DNA of 64,000 nt. Origin: Acetobacter sp. 46_36. Lineage in GTDB: Bacteria; Pseudomonadota; Alphaproteobacteria; RF32; CAG-239. Made by a program: the position numbers and the translations under genes. Shown here piece by piece: positions 8,192 through 16,308 of this stretch; the first letter of the stretch is position 1, and every line of letters starts with the position of its first letter. The stretch lies in NCBI GenBank assembly GCA_001917135.1, contig MNTT01000015.1:186001-250000 (forward strand). Reading direction: 5' to 3'. The notes under the pieces were generated by a model, which saw nothing but the letters and a program-made list of their open reading frames with translations, ran no database searches and was not told the origin of the DNA.

Positions 8192-8458
8192 TTACAATAT
8201 GCCGCCCGTATTCAGGCAGTAGTCTTCATTATTCAATGCATATTTTTTATGGACAGGACATTTTTCGCATAAACACCCACGATTCTCATGAATGCAATTG
8301 CTTTTTTCAAAAGCGCAAAACATAAGCTCCAGATGTTCCAAATGTGATACGTCATACGGAATATCCTTTCCGTTCTTTAATTTACAGGTTGTTGTATAAG
8401 ACGGACATGATAAACACATACAAGCCCGAACATTTTCCACGGTTTTATCGACATGCAT
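8192..8458 (-). CDS. DUF2769-like Cys-rich protein
   Basis: An 88-residue protein with an orderly set of cysteines: C-M-C-L-S-C-P-S-Y, a later F-C-A-F-E-K-S-N-C, and G-C-L-C-E-K-C-P-V near the C-terminus. This matches the DUF2769 pattern of small, probably metal-binding (Fe-S or Zn) proteins known from archaea and some bacteria. I start it at the internal ATG at 8458 because AGGAG lies 7 nt upstream; a longer frame from 8473 would place the ATG inside that site. It lies between acyP and the TPR gene. Its biochemical role is unknown. Confidence 0.7.
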   Translation of the reverse strand: MHVDKTVENVRACMCLSCPSYTTTCKLKNGKDIPYDVSHLEHLELMFCAFEKSNCIHENRGCLCEKCPVHKKYALNNEDYCLNTGGIL

Positions 8459-8556
8459 ATTCTTTCTCCTCATAATACTTTCTCGCCAACGTAGTAAAAA
8501 TATGCGCTAATGCCGGCAAAACAATTAACCAACGCCCTAGATTTAGGTTTATAATG

Positions 8557-8844
8557 CTATATGCGAATAAACCTGTCTTTCTGAATTTGTGGCAAAAAAT
8601 AATTACTAACCCCAGGAAGAAATGAAATTTTATCAACCCTTGCAAATATTGGACCGCGATAACACGATTTTATCATTTCATCAATTTTTTCTTCATCACC
8701 GCTCATCAAAATTTCTACGCTGCCGTCATCTTCATTTCTGACCCAGCCAGAAATTCCGCCGATTTCCAATGCTTTGGCCACGGTCCAGCGTCGATACCCG
8801 ATTCCCTGAACTCTGCCTTCAATTTTCAGATAAACTTCTCTCAT
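8557..8844 (-). CDS. acyP: Acylphosphatase
   Basis: A 95-residue enzyme that hydrolyses the carboxyl-phosphate bond of acylphosphates. The active-site region G-R-V-Q-G-I-G-Y-R-R-W supplies the phosphate-cradle Arg, and G-W-V-R-N-E-D-D-G-S-V-E-I carries the catalytic Asn. Length is normal. Its start overlaps the end of the upstream ATP12-like gene by 26 nt and has no strong Shine-Dalgarno, so translation is probably coupled. It is part of the minus-strand rarA-to-trxB series. Confidence 0.92.
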   Translation of the reverse strand: MREVYLKIEGRVQGIGYRRWTVAKALEIGGISGWVRNEDDGSVEILMSGDEEKIDEMIKSCYRGPIFARVDKISFLPGVSNYFLPQIQKDRFIRI

Positions 8845-9349
8845 AGCAAAATGTTTCCCATCTTTTTAGTTTTCGCTTTACATCTTCTTGCCGCATAACT
8901 GTCGCCTCGTCGGTTCCCCATTGCTTCTGCTGCTCCAGCTCCTCACAAAAAGCCAGCCGAAAAACCGCTTCTGCCGACGCTATTCTTTCGGTAAACAAAA
9001 TACCGAGCAAGACCGAACGTAACTCCGTTGCCGTCAAATACAAAATGCTCAGCTTATCATCGTCCAGCTGCCGCAGATATGCAGCCATTTTTTCCTTCTG
9101 CAAAGCATTTGCAGCAATAACTGAAAGTCCTTTAGTCATCACAAAAGCAGTGTTCGACAGCAAATTTGCCTGTTCAACTGCCGCCGCCGCATCTCTCAAT
9201 ATACCGGCGTCCAAATCGTCCGGCAGATACAAAAGCGTATCCGTTTCCGCAAATTTAACCAAAACCGAAATGAAACACTCTTTTTCTGCTGCTATTTTCT
9301 TTATAATTTCCGATTCAGGTTCCGATACGGAATTAGTTGGTTTTACCAC
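8819..9349 (-). CDS. ATP12-family F1-ATPase assembly chaperone, N-terminally shortened
   Basis: A 176-residue protein that matches the C-terminal, mostly helical half of ATP12/ATPAF2, the chaperone that handles the F1 alpha subunit. Shared features are F-A-E-T-D-T-L-L-Y, then T-E-L-R-S-V-L-L-G-I-L, a conserved E-E-L-E-Q-Q-K-Q-W-G-T-D-E, and a final helix. The usual N-terminal beta domain of about 60-100 residues is absent, and the upstream DNA codes for asmA, so it is not merely out of frame. The start is GTG with AGGA 4 nt before it. Proximity to rarA and an RluA-family synthase agrees with the usual alphaproteobacterial neighbourhood. Confidence 0.75.
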   Translation of the reverse strand: MVKPTNSVSEPESEIIKKIAAEKECFISVLVKFAETDTLLYLPDDLDAGILRDAAAAVEQANLLSNTAFVMTKGLSVIAANALQKEKMAAYLRQLDDDKLSILYLTATELRSVLLGILFTERIASAEAVFRLAFCEELEQQKQWGTDEATVMRQEDVKRKLKRWETFCYERSLSEN

Positions 9350-11522
9350 GTTTTCCTACTCCGCCCGAAAGTATATTCAAAATCCCTTTCGTCGTATCCT
9401 TTACAACGCCGACGCTGTCGTCAAGAATTTTCCCGACATCGCCCGTCGTCTGAGTAACAACATTGTCCGGTTTGGGAAAACGGTTTTCATACCCCGTTCC
9501 TTGCAAAGCCGTATAACACGGAGAACCGTCATTTTCCAACAACATCTGTGTCCCAAGATATACAGGCCCGCCCGTCGTAACGCCCACAATCGTCTTAATG
9601 GCATTGGCGCTGTCTACGCCGATTCGCGGATTTTGAATTGTCCCTGTCAGTTTCACCAGCGAAGATAAAGCCTTTGCAATATTCGTATCCGTCAGTTTTC
9701 CCGCAAAAGGTTTAACGCTCATGCTAACGCTATCATCTCGCAGGTTGACATCGCCGCTTGCCACAATCGTAAATTTATCGGCATTGACAACAACCCCGTT
9801 CGGAAAGCTGGCTTTACCGTTTTTCAAATCAGCGCGCACAACGGCACAACGCAAGTTCAAATCATCATTGCCTTTAGTAATTTTCAACGTATTAAGAAGC
9901 TGGGAAACGATATTTCCTTTCATCACCCCGATATTGCCGAGATGAACCTGCGACTTATCGACAATCGCAACAATACGCCCGTCAAGGCTGTCTGCCACTG
10001 CTGCATAAGTATCTCCCCGCCCGTTCAGGCTGACATAAACATCGGTATCGCTCCCGTTTATAAAATTAAAAGAGGATGAAGTCTTGCCCAACGCCTGAAG
10101 CAGTTTCTGCATATTTAACTTTTGTACCTCCGCCTGCAATACCATTGATTTTGACGCAGCATTCAGCGAAGCGTTTGCCGTAACGCTGCCGTCGGCAACC
10201 GTCCCTTTAATCACTTTCAAAACTGCCGTTCCGTTTTTAACCTGAACATCCGCAACAATATTGTTTGCAATCTCTGAATTTCCGTTAACCAATCGGGAAA
10301 CCGACGCATTAACATCTGCGTTGATACCATAAAGAGCCGAATACGAAATAACGTCAGCCGGAACGAGTGCTGTTGCCTGAGCTTCCTTTATCAATGAGAA
10401 ATTTACTGCCGCCTGTTGCTTTTTCGCAAAAGTTGCCAAATCAAACCTGCCTGACTGCAATTTTGCCTTAACCGTCGGAATACTTGCAGCAATATTCGCA
10501 GTTGCCGTACCCTTTATCTCATTTCCGGCTATTCTAAAGCTCTTGATATCGGCTTTGATTTCCTTCAAATCGCCTTGCAGCATAATATCCGCAAATTCAT
10601 TATAACCGCTGTTCTCGCCCAAAAACCCGCTCGCTTTGACTGTTCCGCTGAAACGGATATCAGTTAATAAATCATACAGCATCATTGCCGCCTCGGCATG
10701 TATGCCGGCAACATCAAACGTTCCGGACAACGGATATCCGGAAGCACTCTCAAGTTTATTTAAACTACCCAAAATACCGCTGCCGCGATACAGTCCGTGA
10801 TTAACATCAAAATTAAAATCAATATCGCCTCTGTCGTTTTCATCAAGTGCCAGTTCTGTAATATCATAACTTTGCTGCTTTGCTTTCTTATCCGTATAAT
10901 TTATCTTCACATTGCTTAGCAAAACATGTCTGACTACCAGTGAAGACAGCAGCTGTGATACGCTGCTTCCACCTGTATCGTTATGAATTGCTCCCGCCGG
11001 CTCTGCATTTTTTGTTTCGGCATCTGTTTCATCCACCGCAGCCTGAGCACTCTTAACCAATTCAAATTTCATCAAACTAAAATTCGCAGCCTTTTTCCCT
11101 TTTTGTATTGCAGCACCGACCTTATCGGCAGAAAATTCCCAATTCGCCTCACCTGATGCGTTTTCTTCAAGGTTTATCACCGCATCATTCAGACGAAACG
11201 TATCAATCTCAATGTTTTTATGCAGCAGTGGAATTACGGCAAAGCCGAGTTCTACCGATTGCGCCGATACCATTGTCGGCGTTTTTGACCATTCTGCATT
11301 GGAAAAAGTAACGTCTTGAACCTCTATTACCGGGTTAAACGACGGTTTCACCTGAATATCGCCGATAGTCAGCTGCCGCCCTGTCGCATTGTAAACGATT
11401 TTAACAATGCTTTCCTTATAAGCGTTAAAATCTATCTGCGTCAGCAGCACATAAACGGCAGCAACCGCCAACACGCAAATACTAACCAACGAAATAAGTA
11501 TTATCTTTAATGCTCTTTTCAT
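9333..11522 (-). CDS. AsmA-family envelope protein
   Basis: A 729-residue protein anchored by one N-terminal helix (about residues 7-29) with a large periplasmic part. The opening pattern, with I-D-F-N-A-Y, T-G-R-Q-L-T-I-G-D-I, a conserved N-A-E-W segment and a later N-W-E-F, is typical of AsmA. The C-terminal part has the repetitive beta-strand pattern of these bridge-like lipid-transport proteins. AsmA relatives affect phospholipid and outer-membrane homeostasis. GGGAG precedes the start, 13 nt after rluC. Its end overlaps the ATP12-like gene by 17 nt. Confidence 0.88.
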   Translation of the reverse strand: MKRALKIILISLVSICVLAVAAVYVLLTQIDFNAYKESIVKIVYNATGRQLTIGDIQVKPSFNPVIEVQDVTFSNAEWSKTPTMVSAQSVELGFAVIPLLHKNIEIDTFRLNDAVINLEENASGEANWEFSADKVGAAIQKGKKAANFSLMKFELVKSAQAAVDETDAETKNAEPAGAIHNDTGGSSVSQLLSSLVVRHVLLSNVKINYTDKKAKQQSYDITELALDENDRGDIDFNFDVNHGLYRGSGILGSLNKLESASGYPLSGTFDVAGIHAEAAMMLYDLLTDIRFSGTVKASGFLGENSGYNEFADIMLQGDLKEIKADIKSFRIAGNEIKGTATANIAASIPTVKAKLQSGRFDLATFAKKQQAAVNFSLIKEAQATALVPADVISYSALYGINADVNASVSRLVNGNSEIANNIVADVQVKNGTAVLKVIKGTVADGSVTANASLNAASKSMVLQAEVQKLNMQKLLQALGKTSSSFNFINGSDTDVYVSLNGRGDTYAAVADSLDGRIVAIVDKSQVHLGNIGVMKGNIVSQLLNTLKITKGNDDLNLRCAVVRADLKNGKASFPNGVVVNADKFTIVASGDVNLRDDSVSMSVKPFAGKLTDTNIAKALSSLVKLTGTIQNPRIGVDSANAIKTIVGVTTGGPVYLGTQMLLENDGSPCYTALQGTGYENRFPKPDNVVTQTTGDVGKILDDSVGVVKDTTKGILNILSGGVGKRGKTN

Positions 11523-11535
11523 TTTCTGCTACTCC

Positions 11536-12465
11536 CTAACCCCTAAAATTTAATCCAAGCGTACTTAGGCTGTCTTTAAAATACCCGGGCAGCTTTGCCT
11601 GTACAATCAATTTTCTGCCATAAACAGAAGATAAATCTATTTTATAGGCATGCAAATGCAGTTTATGGACAAACATTCCGCTTTTTTCCCGCTCTGTGCC
11701 GAAATACTTACCATCACCCAAAATCGGCGTCCCGATAAATTCAAGATGCGCGCGAATTTGATGGGTTCTCCCGGTAAGAGGACTGGCTGCCAGCAAAGCA
11801 TATTTATCGCTGACACAGTCCAAAACCTGATATTCCGTCACTGCCGGTTTTCCCCCTTCCAAAACCTGTACCCTGCCGTCCGCTTTTTCCAACGGCGCCT
11901 TAATCTCTCCATATTCTTTCGCAGGAACGCCGCGGACAAGAGCCAGATACGTTTTTTTCAAAGTATGCTCCCGAAATGCCTTTGTCAAGAGATCCGCCGT
12001 TTTTCGATTCCGCGCCAAAACCAAAACACCGCTCGTATCCTTATCAATCCTGTGCACCAGTTTCGGCCTTTCATCATTGTCGAACTTAAGGGCATCAAGC
12101 ATACCGTCTATATGTCTTTGGGTATTTGTCCCTCCCTGCACAGCCAGCCCGGACGGCTTATTCAGAACGATAAGATTATCATCTTTATAAATAACCATAT
12201 CTTCTATAAATCTTGCATCATACGCAGAAATTTCCGTATGTTCCGGCATTTTTTTCTCATTATCAAGCGGCGGCACACGAATTTCCGTTCCCGCTATAAG
12301 CCGCGTATTGGCCTCGGCTCGCTGCCCGTCAACTTTAATCTGCTTCGTCCGCAACAGCTTTTGCAGCCGTCCCAGGCTTAACCCCGGATAATATTTCAGA
12401 AACCAACGGTTTAGCCGGATTCCCTCGTCTTCATTCTTTACCTTGACAATTTCAACACCGCTCAT
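11536..12465 (-). CDS. rluC: RluA-family 23S rRNA pseudouridine synthase (RluC-like)
   Basis: A 309-residue enzyme that isomerises uridine to pseudouridine in rRNA. An S4 RNA-binding domain covers about residues 12-70 (I-R-L-N-R-W-F, L-L-R-T-K-Q-I-K-V-D-G). The catalytic motif H-R-I-D-K-D-T-S-G-V-L-V follows at about 140-150 with its essential Asp, and G-R-T-H-Q-I-R-A-H-L is near the C-terminus. This architecture is that of RluC/RluD; RluC is the likelier call from position next to rarA in alphaproteobacteria. Its ATG overlaps the rarA stop by 4 nt. Confidence 0.88.
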   Translation of the reverse strand: MSGVEIVKVKNEDEGIRLNRWFLKYYPGLSLGRLQKLLRTKQIKVDGQRAEANTRLIAGTEIRVPPLDNEKKMPEHTEISAYDARFIEDMVIYKDDNLIVLNKPSGLAVQGGTNTQRHIDGMLDALKFDNDERPKLVHRIDKDTSGVLVLARNRKTADLLTKAFREHTLKKTYLALVRGVPAKEYGEIKAPLEKADGRVQVLEGGKPAVTEYQVLDCVSDKYALLAASPLTGRTHQIRAHLEFIGTPILGDGKYFGTEREKSGMFVHKLHLHAYKIDLSSVYGRKLIVQAKLPGYFKDSLSTLGLNFRG

Positions 12466-13787
12466 TTGTTTTCGTCCTTTTTCTTGAAAGCCCGCTGTTT
12501 TTCTGCTCTCAATTTATCAAAATAATCGATTCTTTTCTTAATTTCCCGCTCAAATCCTCTGTCCACCGGATGATAAAAGCGCCGCCGCCCCATTTCTTCG
12601 GGAAAATAGTTTTGCCCGGAAAAACCGTCCTCCAAATCCTGGTCATAAACATACCCGTCATTATACCCCAATTCTTTCATCAGCTTGGTCGGTGCATTCA
12701 AAATATGCTTCGGCGGCATCAGGGAACCTGTCTTCCGCGCTGCATCAAACGCGCTGTGCATTGCCTTGTAAACCGCTGCCGACTTCGGCGCCGTCGCCAG
12801 ATATGCCGTCAGCTGCATCACTGCCAAATCCCCCTCGGGAGACCCCAGACGCTCATAAACTTCTGCACAGGCAATCGCCTGCGTTACGGCATTGGGATCC
12901 GCCAGCGAAACATCTTCAACCGCAAATCGGACAAGCCGCCGCAGGATATAACGCGGATCTTCACCGGAAACAATCATTCTCCCGACCCAGTAAAGCGCCG
13001 CATCTACATCCGACCCGCGCAGCGATTTATGCACGGCGGAAATCAGATTATAATGTCCGTCCCGCCCCTTGTCATAAACCGGTGCCCGCGACCGGATAAT
13101 TTTCATCAGCTTTTCTTTGTCAAAAATCTCCCCCGGTTTGGCATAAGCCCAGACGCTCTCCGCCAGATTAAGAATATACCGCCCGTCGCCGTCTGCCACA
13201 TTTTTCATAAATTCGCGCGCTTCTTCGTCAATCGGCAGTTTCATCCCTTCTTCGCGCTCGGCTCGCTGCAGCAGCTCCTCAAAATTTTCCGGCGTCAGAC
13301 GGCTCAATACAAAAACCTGACATCTGGACAACAAAGCCGCATTCAGCTCAAACGACGGATTCTCAGTAGTTGCGCCAACCAGAATAACCGTTCCGTCCTC
13401 CACATACGGCAAAAAACCGTCCTGCTGCGATTTGTTAAAGCGATGGATTTCATCAACAAACAACAAAGTCCCCTTGCCTTGGGTTATTTTGCGCTCCTGC
13501 GCATATTGAAAGACCCTCTTTAAATCGGCCACGCCCGAAAAAACCGCCGAAATCTGTTCAAAGTACAGATTTGTATGTTCGGCAATCAGCCTGGCTATCG
13601 TCGTCTTGCCGCAACCCGGTGGTCCCCAAAGGATAAATGAGGATATACGCCCCGTAAAAAGCATTCTGCCCAAAGGGGAATCTTCTCCTAACACCTGTTC
13701 CTGCCCGACAACCTCCTCAAGTTTTCGGGGACGAAGCCGGTCGGCTAAAGGCCGTTTAACCCTGTTTGAAAAAAGCGTTTCTTCCAT
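12462..13787 (-). CDS. rarA: Replication-associated recombination ATPase RarA (MgsA)
   Basis: A 441-residue AAA+ ATPase related to clamp-loader subunits and WRNIP1, acting at stalled replication forks. Walker A G-P-P-G-C-G-K-T lies at 55-62 and Walker B L-L-F-V-D-E-I-H-R-F at about 108-117. A sensor segment G-A-T-T-E-N-P-S-F and the C-terminal MgsA tetramerisation domain follow. The N-terminal P-L-A-D-R-L-R-P motif is diagnostic. It is the first gene of a minus-strand series of eight genes running to trxB. Confidence 0.95.
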   Translation of the reverse strand: MEETLFSNRVKRPLADRLRPRKLEEVVGQEQVLGEDSPLGRMLFTGRISSFILWGPPGCGKTTIARLIAEHTNLYFEQISAVFSGVADLKRVFQYAQERKITQGKGTLLFVDEIHRFNKSQQDGFLPYVEDGTVILVGATTENPSFELNAALLSRCQVFVLSRLTPENFEELLQRAEREEGMKLPIDEEAREFMKNVADGDGRYILNLAESVWAYAKPGEIFDKEKLMKIIRSRAPVYDKGRDGHYNLISAVHKSLRGSDVDAALYWVGRMIVSGEDPRYILRRLVRFAVEDVSLADPNAVTQAIACAEVYERLGSPEGDLAVMQLTAYLATAPKSAAVYKAMHSAFDAARKTGSLMPPKHILNAPTKLMKELGYNDGYVYDQDLEDGFSGQNYFPEEMGRRRFYHPVDRGFEREIKKRIDYFDKLRAEKQRAFKKKDENK

Positions 13788-14040
13788 GGCTCCCGCTGAA
13801 CAAAATTAAAAACAAAACCAAAACTGCCTTATTTTTTACAACAAAGATTCTAAAAAAGCTATTTCTTTTTAACATAAAATTTCTCGCATTGCCCGCCTCC
13901 CGCAAATTTTCCCATATTCTCTGTCCTCTCCCTCTTGTTTTTTTGCAAATAAACAGGCAAATGCATATATAACTCTTGACTCTGCACAATAAAGTTATAG
14001 TATTCAAAAGATTAAAATAACCAGCAATCGGGAAAGAAAT

Positions 14041-14892
14041 ATGAGTTTTAGAGATTTGGGGCTAAGCGAACAGACCATCCACGCGATAGAAGACTTAGGC
14101 TATCAGGAGCCGACAACCGTACAAAAAGACGTTATCCCGTCGGTTCTCTCTGGAAAAGACATCTTCACCATCGCTCCGGCTGCCTGCGGCAAAACCTGCT
14201 CTTATATCTTTCCGCTTATTGATATTATTTCCAAAAAAGAAGGCCAGACAATTCTGATTATTTCTGCCGACAGCAAAGAAGCCGTTAATATTTCCGATAA
14301 ATTTTCTATTTTTAACAAATATCACGAAATAAACGAAACAACCATAAAAGACGGCGACACCGAAAATATGATTGACAGCGAAGCAAACGTCATCATCGCC
14401 TCACCGGATTTGCTGCTTGAAAATCTGGCCGAAAACCGCATTGACGTTTCCAATGTCAACATTCTGGTTGTTGACGATATTAATCTGATAAAAAAGAAAC
14501 GGCAGCTGAATAACTTGGATAAAATTTTAGCCCTGCTGCCCGCAAACAAACAAAATATCGTTTTTACGACCCGCCGCTCCAAAGAAACGCAGGACACGCT
14601 AAACAAGATACTGAAAACGCCGGCGGAAATCAAAGTTGACAAAGCCAGAGAAAGCGAAACTGCAGAAATCGGGCAGAATATTCCCGAAATCCCGCAAAAA
14701 GAAATTCGCGCTGAAGAAAAAGCCTCTGCCGAAAAAGCTGCAAAACGGCCGGCACCGAACGCAAAAATTGACTTAAAGCCTCCCTTACTGGATAAAAAAG
14801 CATTAGACTTGTCCAAGCGCTACAAGGTTTTCGGCAAAAAAACACCAACGTTCTTACTTGCCGATACCAAGCTTGTTGAAGAAGCCGAATAA
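14041..14892 (+). CDS. Degenerate DEAD-box protein: RecA1 half only, with a charged tail
   Basis: A 283-residue protein whose residues 1-195 match the first RecA-like domain of DEAD-box RNA helicases: F3 and Q28 of the Q motif, and a Walker A A-P-A-A-C-G-K-T at 45-52. Motif II is D145-D-I-N instead of DEAD, motif III is T-T-R instead of SAT, and the Ib region reads S-P-D-L. There is no second RecA domain; a Lys/Glu/Ala-rich tail (about 200-283) takes its place. No frameshift is visible and the remaining DNA up to yebC is short. It may bind nucleotide or RNA without unwinding. It lies 84 nt upstream of yebC on the same strand. Confidence 0.75.
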   Translation: MSFRDLGLSEQTIHAIEDLGYQEPTTVQKDVIPSVLSGKDIFTIAPAACGKTCSYIFPLIDIISKKEGQTILIISADSKEAVNISDKFSIFNKYHEINETTIKDGDTENMIDSEANVIIASPDLLLENLAENRIDVSNVNILVVDDINLIKKKRQLNNLDKILALLPANKQNIVFTTRRSKETQDTLNKILKTPAEIKVDKARESETAEIGQNIPEIPQKEIRAEEKASAEKAAKRPAPNAKIDLKPPLLDKKALDLSKRYKVFGKKTPTFLLADTKLVEEAE

Positions 14893-14976
14893 TACCGCAA
14901 TCCTGTAAACACGGATTTTCAGGATTCGCAAAATAAACAATAACATCAAAACTAACTTTTTTATGGAGATTCTACA

Positions 14977-15732
14977 ATGTCTGGACACTCCCAATTTAAA
15001 AACATTATGTATCGCAAAGGCGCCCAAGACGCTAAAAAAGCCAGAGTTTTCGCTAAACTCGCCCGTGAAATTACCGTAGCAGCCAAAAGCGGCCTGCCCG
15101 AACCGGATAAAAATCCCCGCCTGAGACTGGCAATCCAAGCCGCCCGTGCGGAAAGTATGCCGAAAGATAACATTGAACGCGCCATCGCCAAAGCAACGCA
15201 GGTTGCCGGCGGCGCCGATTTTACTACCATGCGTTACGAGGGTTTTTCTCCCAACAAAGTTGCCGTTATTGTTGAAGCTCTGACTGATAACAAAAACCGT
15301 ACGGCCAGCAACGTCCGCTCTATTTTTGGCAAACGCGGCGGAGCCATGGGCGAAACCGGTTCTGTATCATTTAACTTTGAACGTATCGGCTATATTGAAT
15401 ATCCGCAGGCTGTTGCCGATGCTGACAAAATGTTTGAAGAAGCATTGGAAGCCGGCGCCAATGAAGTCGTTTCCGAAGAAGACATTCACGCAATTGAAAC
15501 TCTGCCGGACGACTTGTCTGCCGTAACCGACGCTTTGGAAAAGAAATTCGGCACACCGTCAGCATCTCGTTTGGATTGGAAACCGACTGTAAAAACCCCA
15601 ATCACGGATTTGGAAACGGCAAAGAAATTTCTTGAATTCATCGATGCGCTGGAAGAAGACGAAGACGTTCAGCACGTTTACCACAATGCAGAAATTTCTG
15701 ACGATATTATGGCTCAGTTGGAGGCCGAATAA
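14977..15732 (+). CDS. yebC: YebC/TACO1-family protein
   Basis: A 251-residue cytosolic protein of the YebC/TACO1 family, described both as a transcriptional regulator and as a factor easing ribosome stalling on proline-rich stretches. The hallmark N-terminus S-G-H-S-x-F-K-N-I-x-x-R-K-G, the M-P-K-D-N-I-E-R-A-I-A-K helix and the acidic C-terminal domain are all present. Here the usual H-S-K-W is H-S-Q-F. GGAG lies 8 nt before the ATG. Its stop overlaps the ruvC start by one base, giving the classic yebC-ruvC pair. Confidence 0.95.
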   Translation: MSGHSQFKNIMYRKGAQDAKKARVFAKLAREITVAAKSGLPEPDKNPRLRLAIQAARAESMPKDNIERAIAKATQVAGGADFTTMRYEGFSPNKVAVIVEALTDNKNRTASNVRSIFGKRGGAMGETGSVSFNFERIGYIEYPQAVADADKMFEEALEAGANEVVSEEDIHAIETLPDDLSAVTDALEKKFGTPSASRLDWKPTVKTPITDLETAKKFLEFIDALEEDEDVQHVYHNAEISDDIMAQLEAE

Positions 15733-16220
15733 TGCGTATCCTCGGTCTGGATCCGAGCATTTCCTCTACAGGCTGGGGAATTATTGAGATGAATGGAAAC
15801 CGTCTGTCTTATGTGGCAGACGGTTTCATTCCGACTTCTGCCAAAGACACTCTCTCAAACCGTCTGCACTCCATTTACACAGAACTCCGGCACATTATTG
15901 AATTATATAAGCCGGACGAAGCCTCCATTGAAATAACTTTTTTAAACACCAATCCGGAAACATCGTTGAAACTGAGCATGGCGCGCGGCGTCGTTTTCCT
16001 GATGCCGGCAATTTACAACATCCCTTTGTTTGAATACGAACCCAACAAAATCAAAAAAGCTCTGACCGGAGTCGGCAAAGCAGACAAGAAACAAGTGGAG
16101 ACAATGGTAAAGATTCTCCTGCCTGGTTGCCAACCAAAAAACAACGACTCCTCGGACGCCTTGGCTATCGCTATCACGCACTGCAACCTGCGCAACTCCT
16201 ACAAAGATCACACCGTATAA
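15732..16220 (+). CDS. ruvC: Holliday junction resolvase RuvC
   Basis: A 162-residue RNase H-fold nuclease that cuts Holliday junctions with RuvAB. The four acidic catalytic residues are visible: D7 in L-G-L-D-P, E67 in S-I-E-I-T-F, and D139 and D142 in N-D-S-S-D-A-L-A. The usual D-P-G is D-P-S, a mild variation. It begins within the yebC stop codon. Normally ruvA and ruvB follow directly; here they lie 6.8 kb further on, behind six minus-strand genes, so RuvC cannot be co-transcribed with its partners. Confidence 0.95.
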   Translation: MRILGLDPSISSTGWGIIEMNGNRLSYVADGFIPTSAKDTLSNRLHSIYTELRHIIELYKPDEASIEITFLNTNPETSLKLSMARGVVFLMPAIYNIPLFEYEPNKIKKALTGVGKADKKQVETMVKILLPGCQPKNNDSSDALAIAITHCNLRNSYKDHTV

Positions 16221-16308
16221 TCTTTATTGCCATTCATACTGTCTCTCACATTAACAAGATACACTGTCGTCATGTTATTCGGACAGATTTATGCCTTTTG
16301 TTGGAATA

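Noticed and set aside
12570..13523. A 317-codon plus-strand frame inside rarA
   Set aside because: rarA on the minus strand has all AAA+ motifs over the same bases; the plus-strand product is Arg/His/Pro-rich and unlike a protein.
14041..14892. Reading the helicase-like gene as a frameshifted full helicase
   Set aside because: The DNA between its stop and yebC is only 84 nt, far too short for a second RecA domain in any frame.
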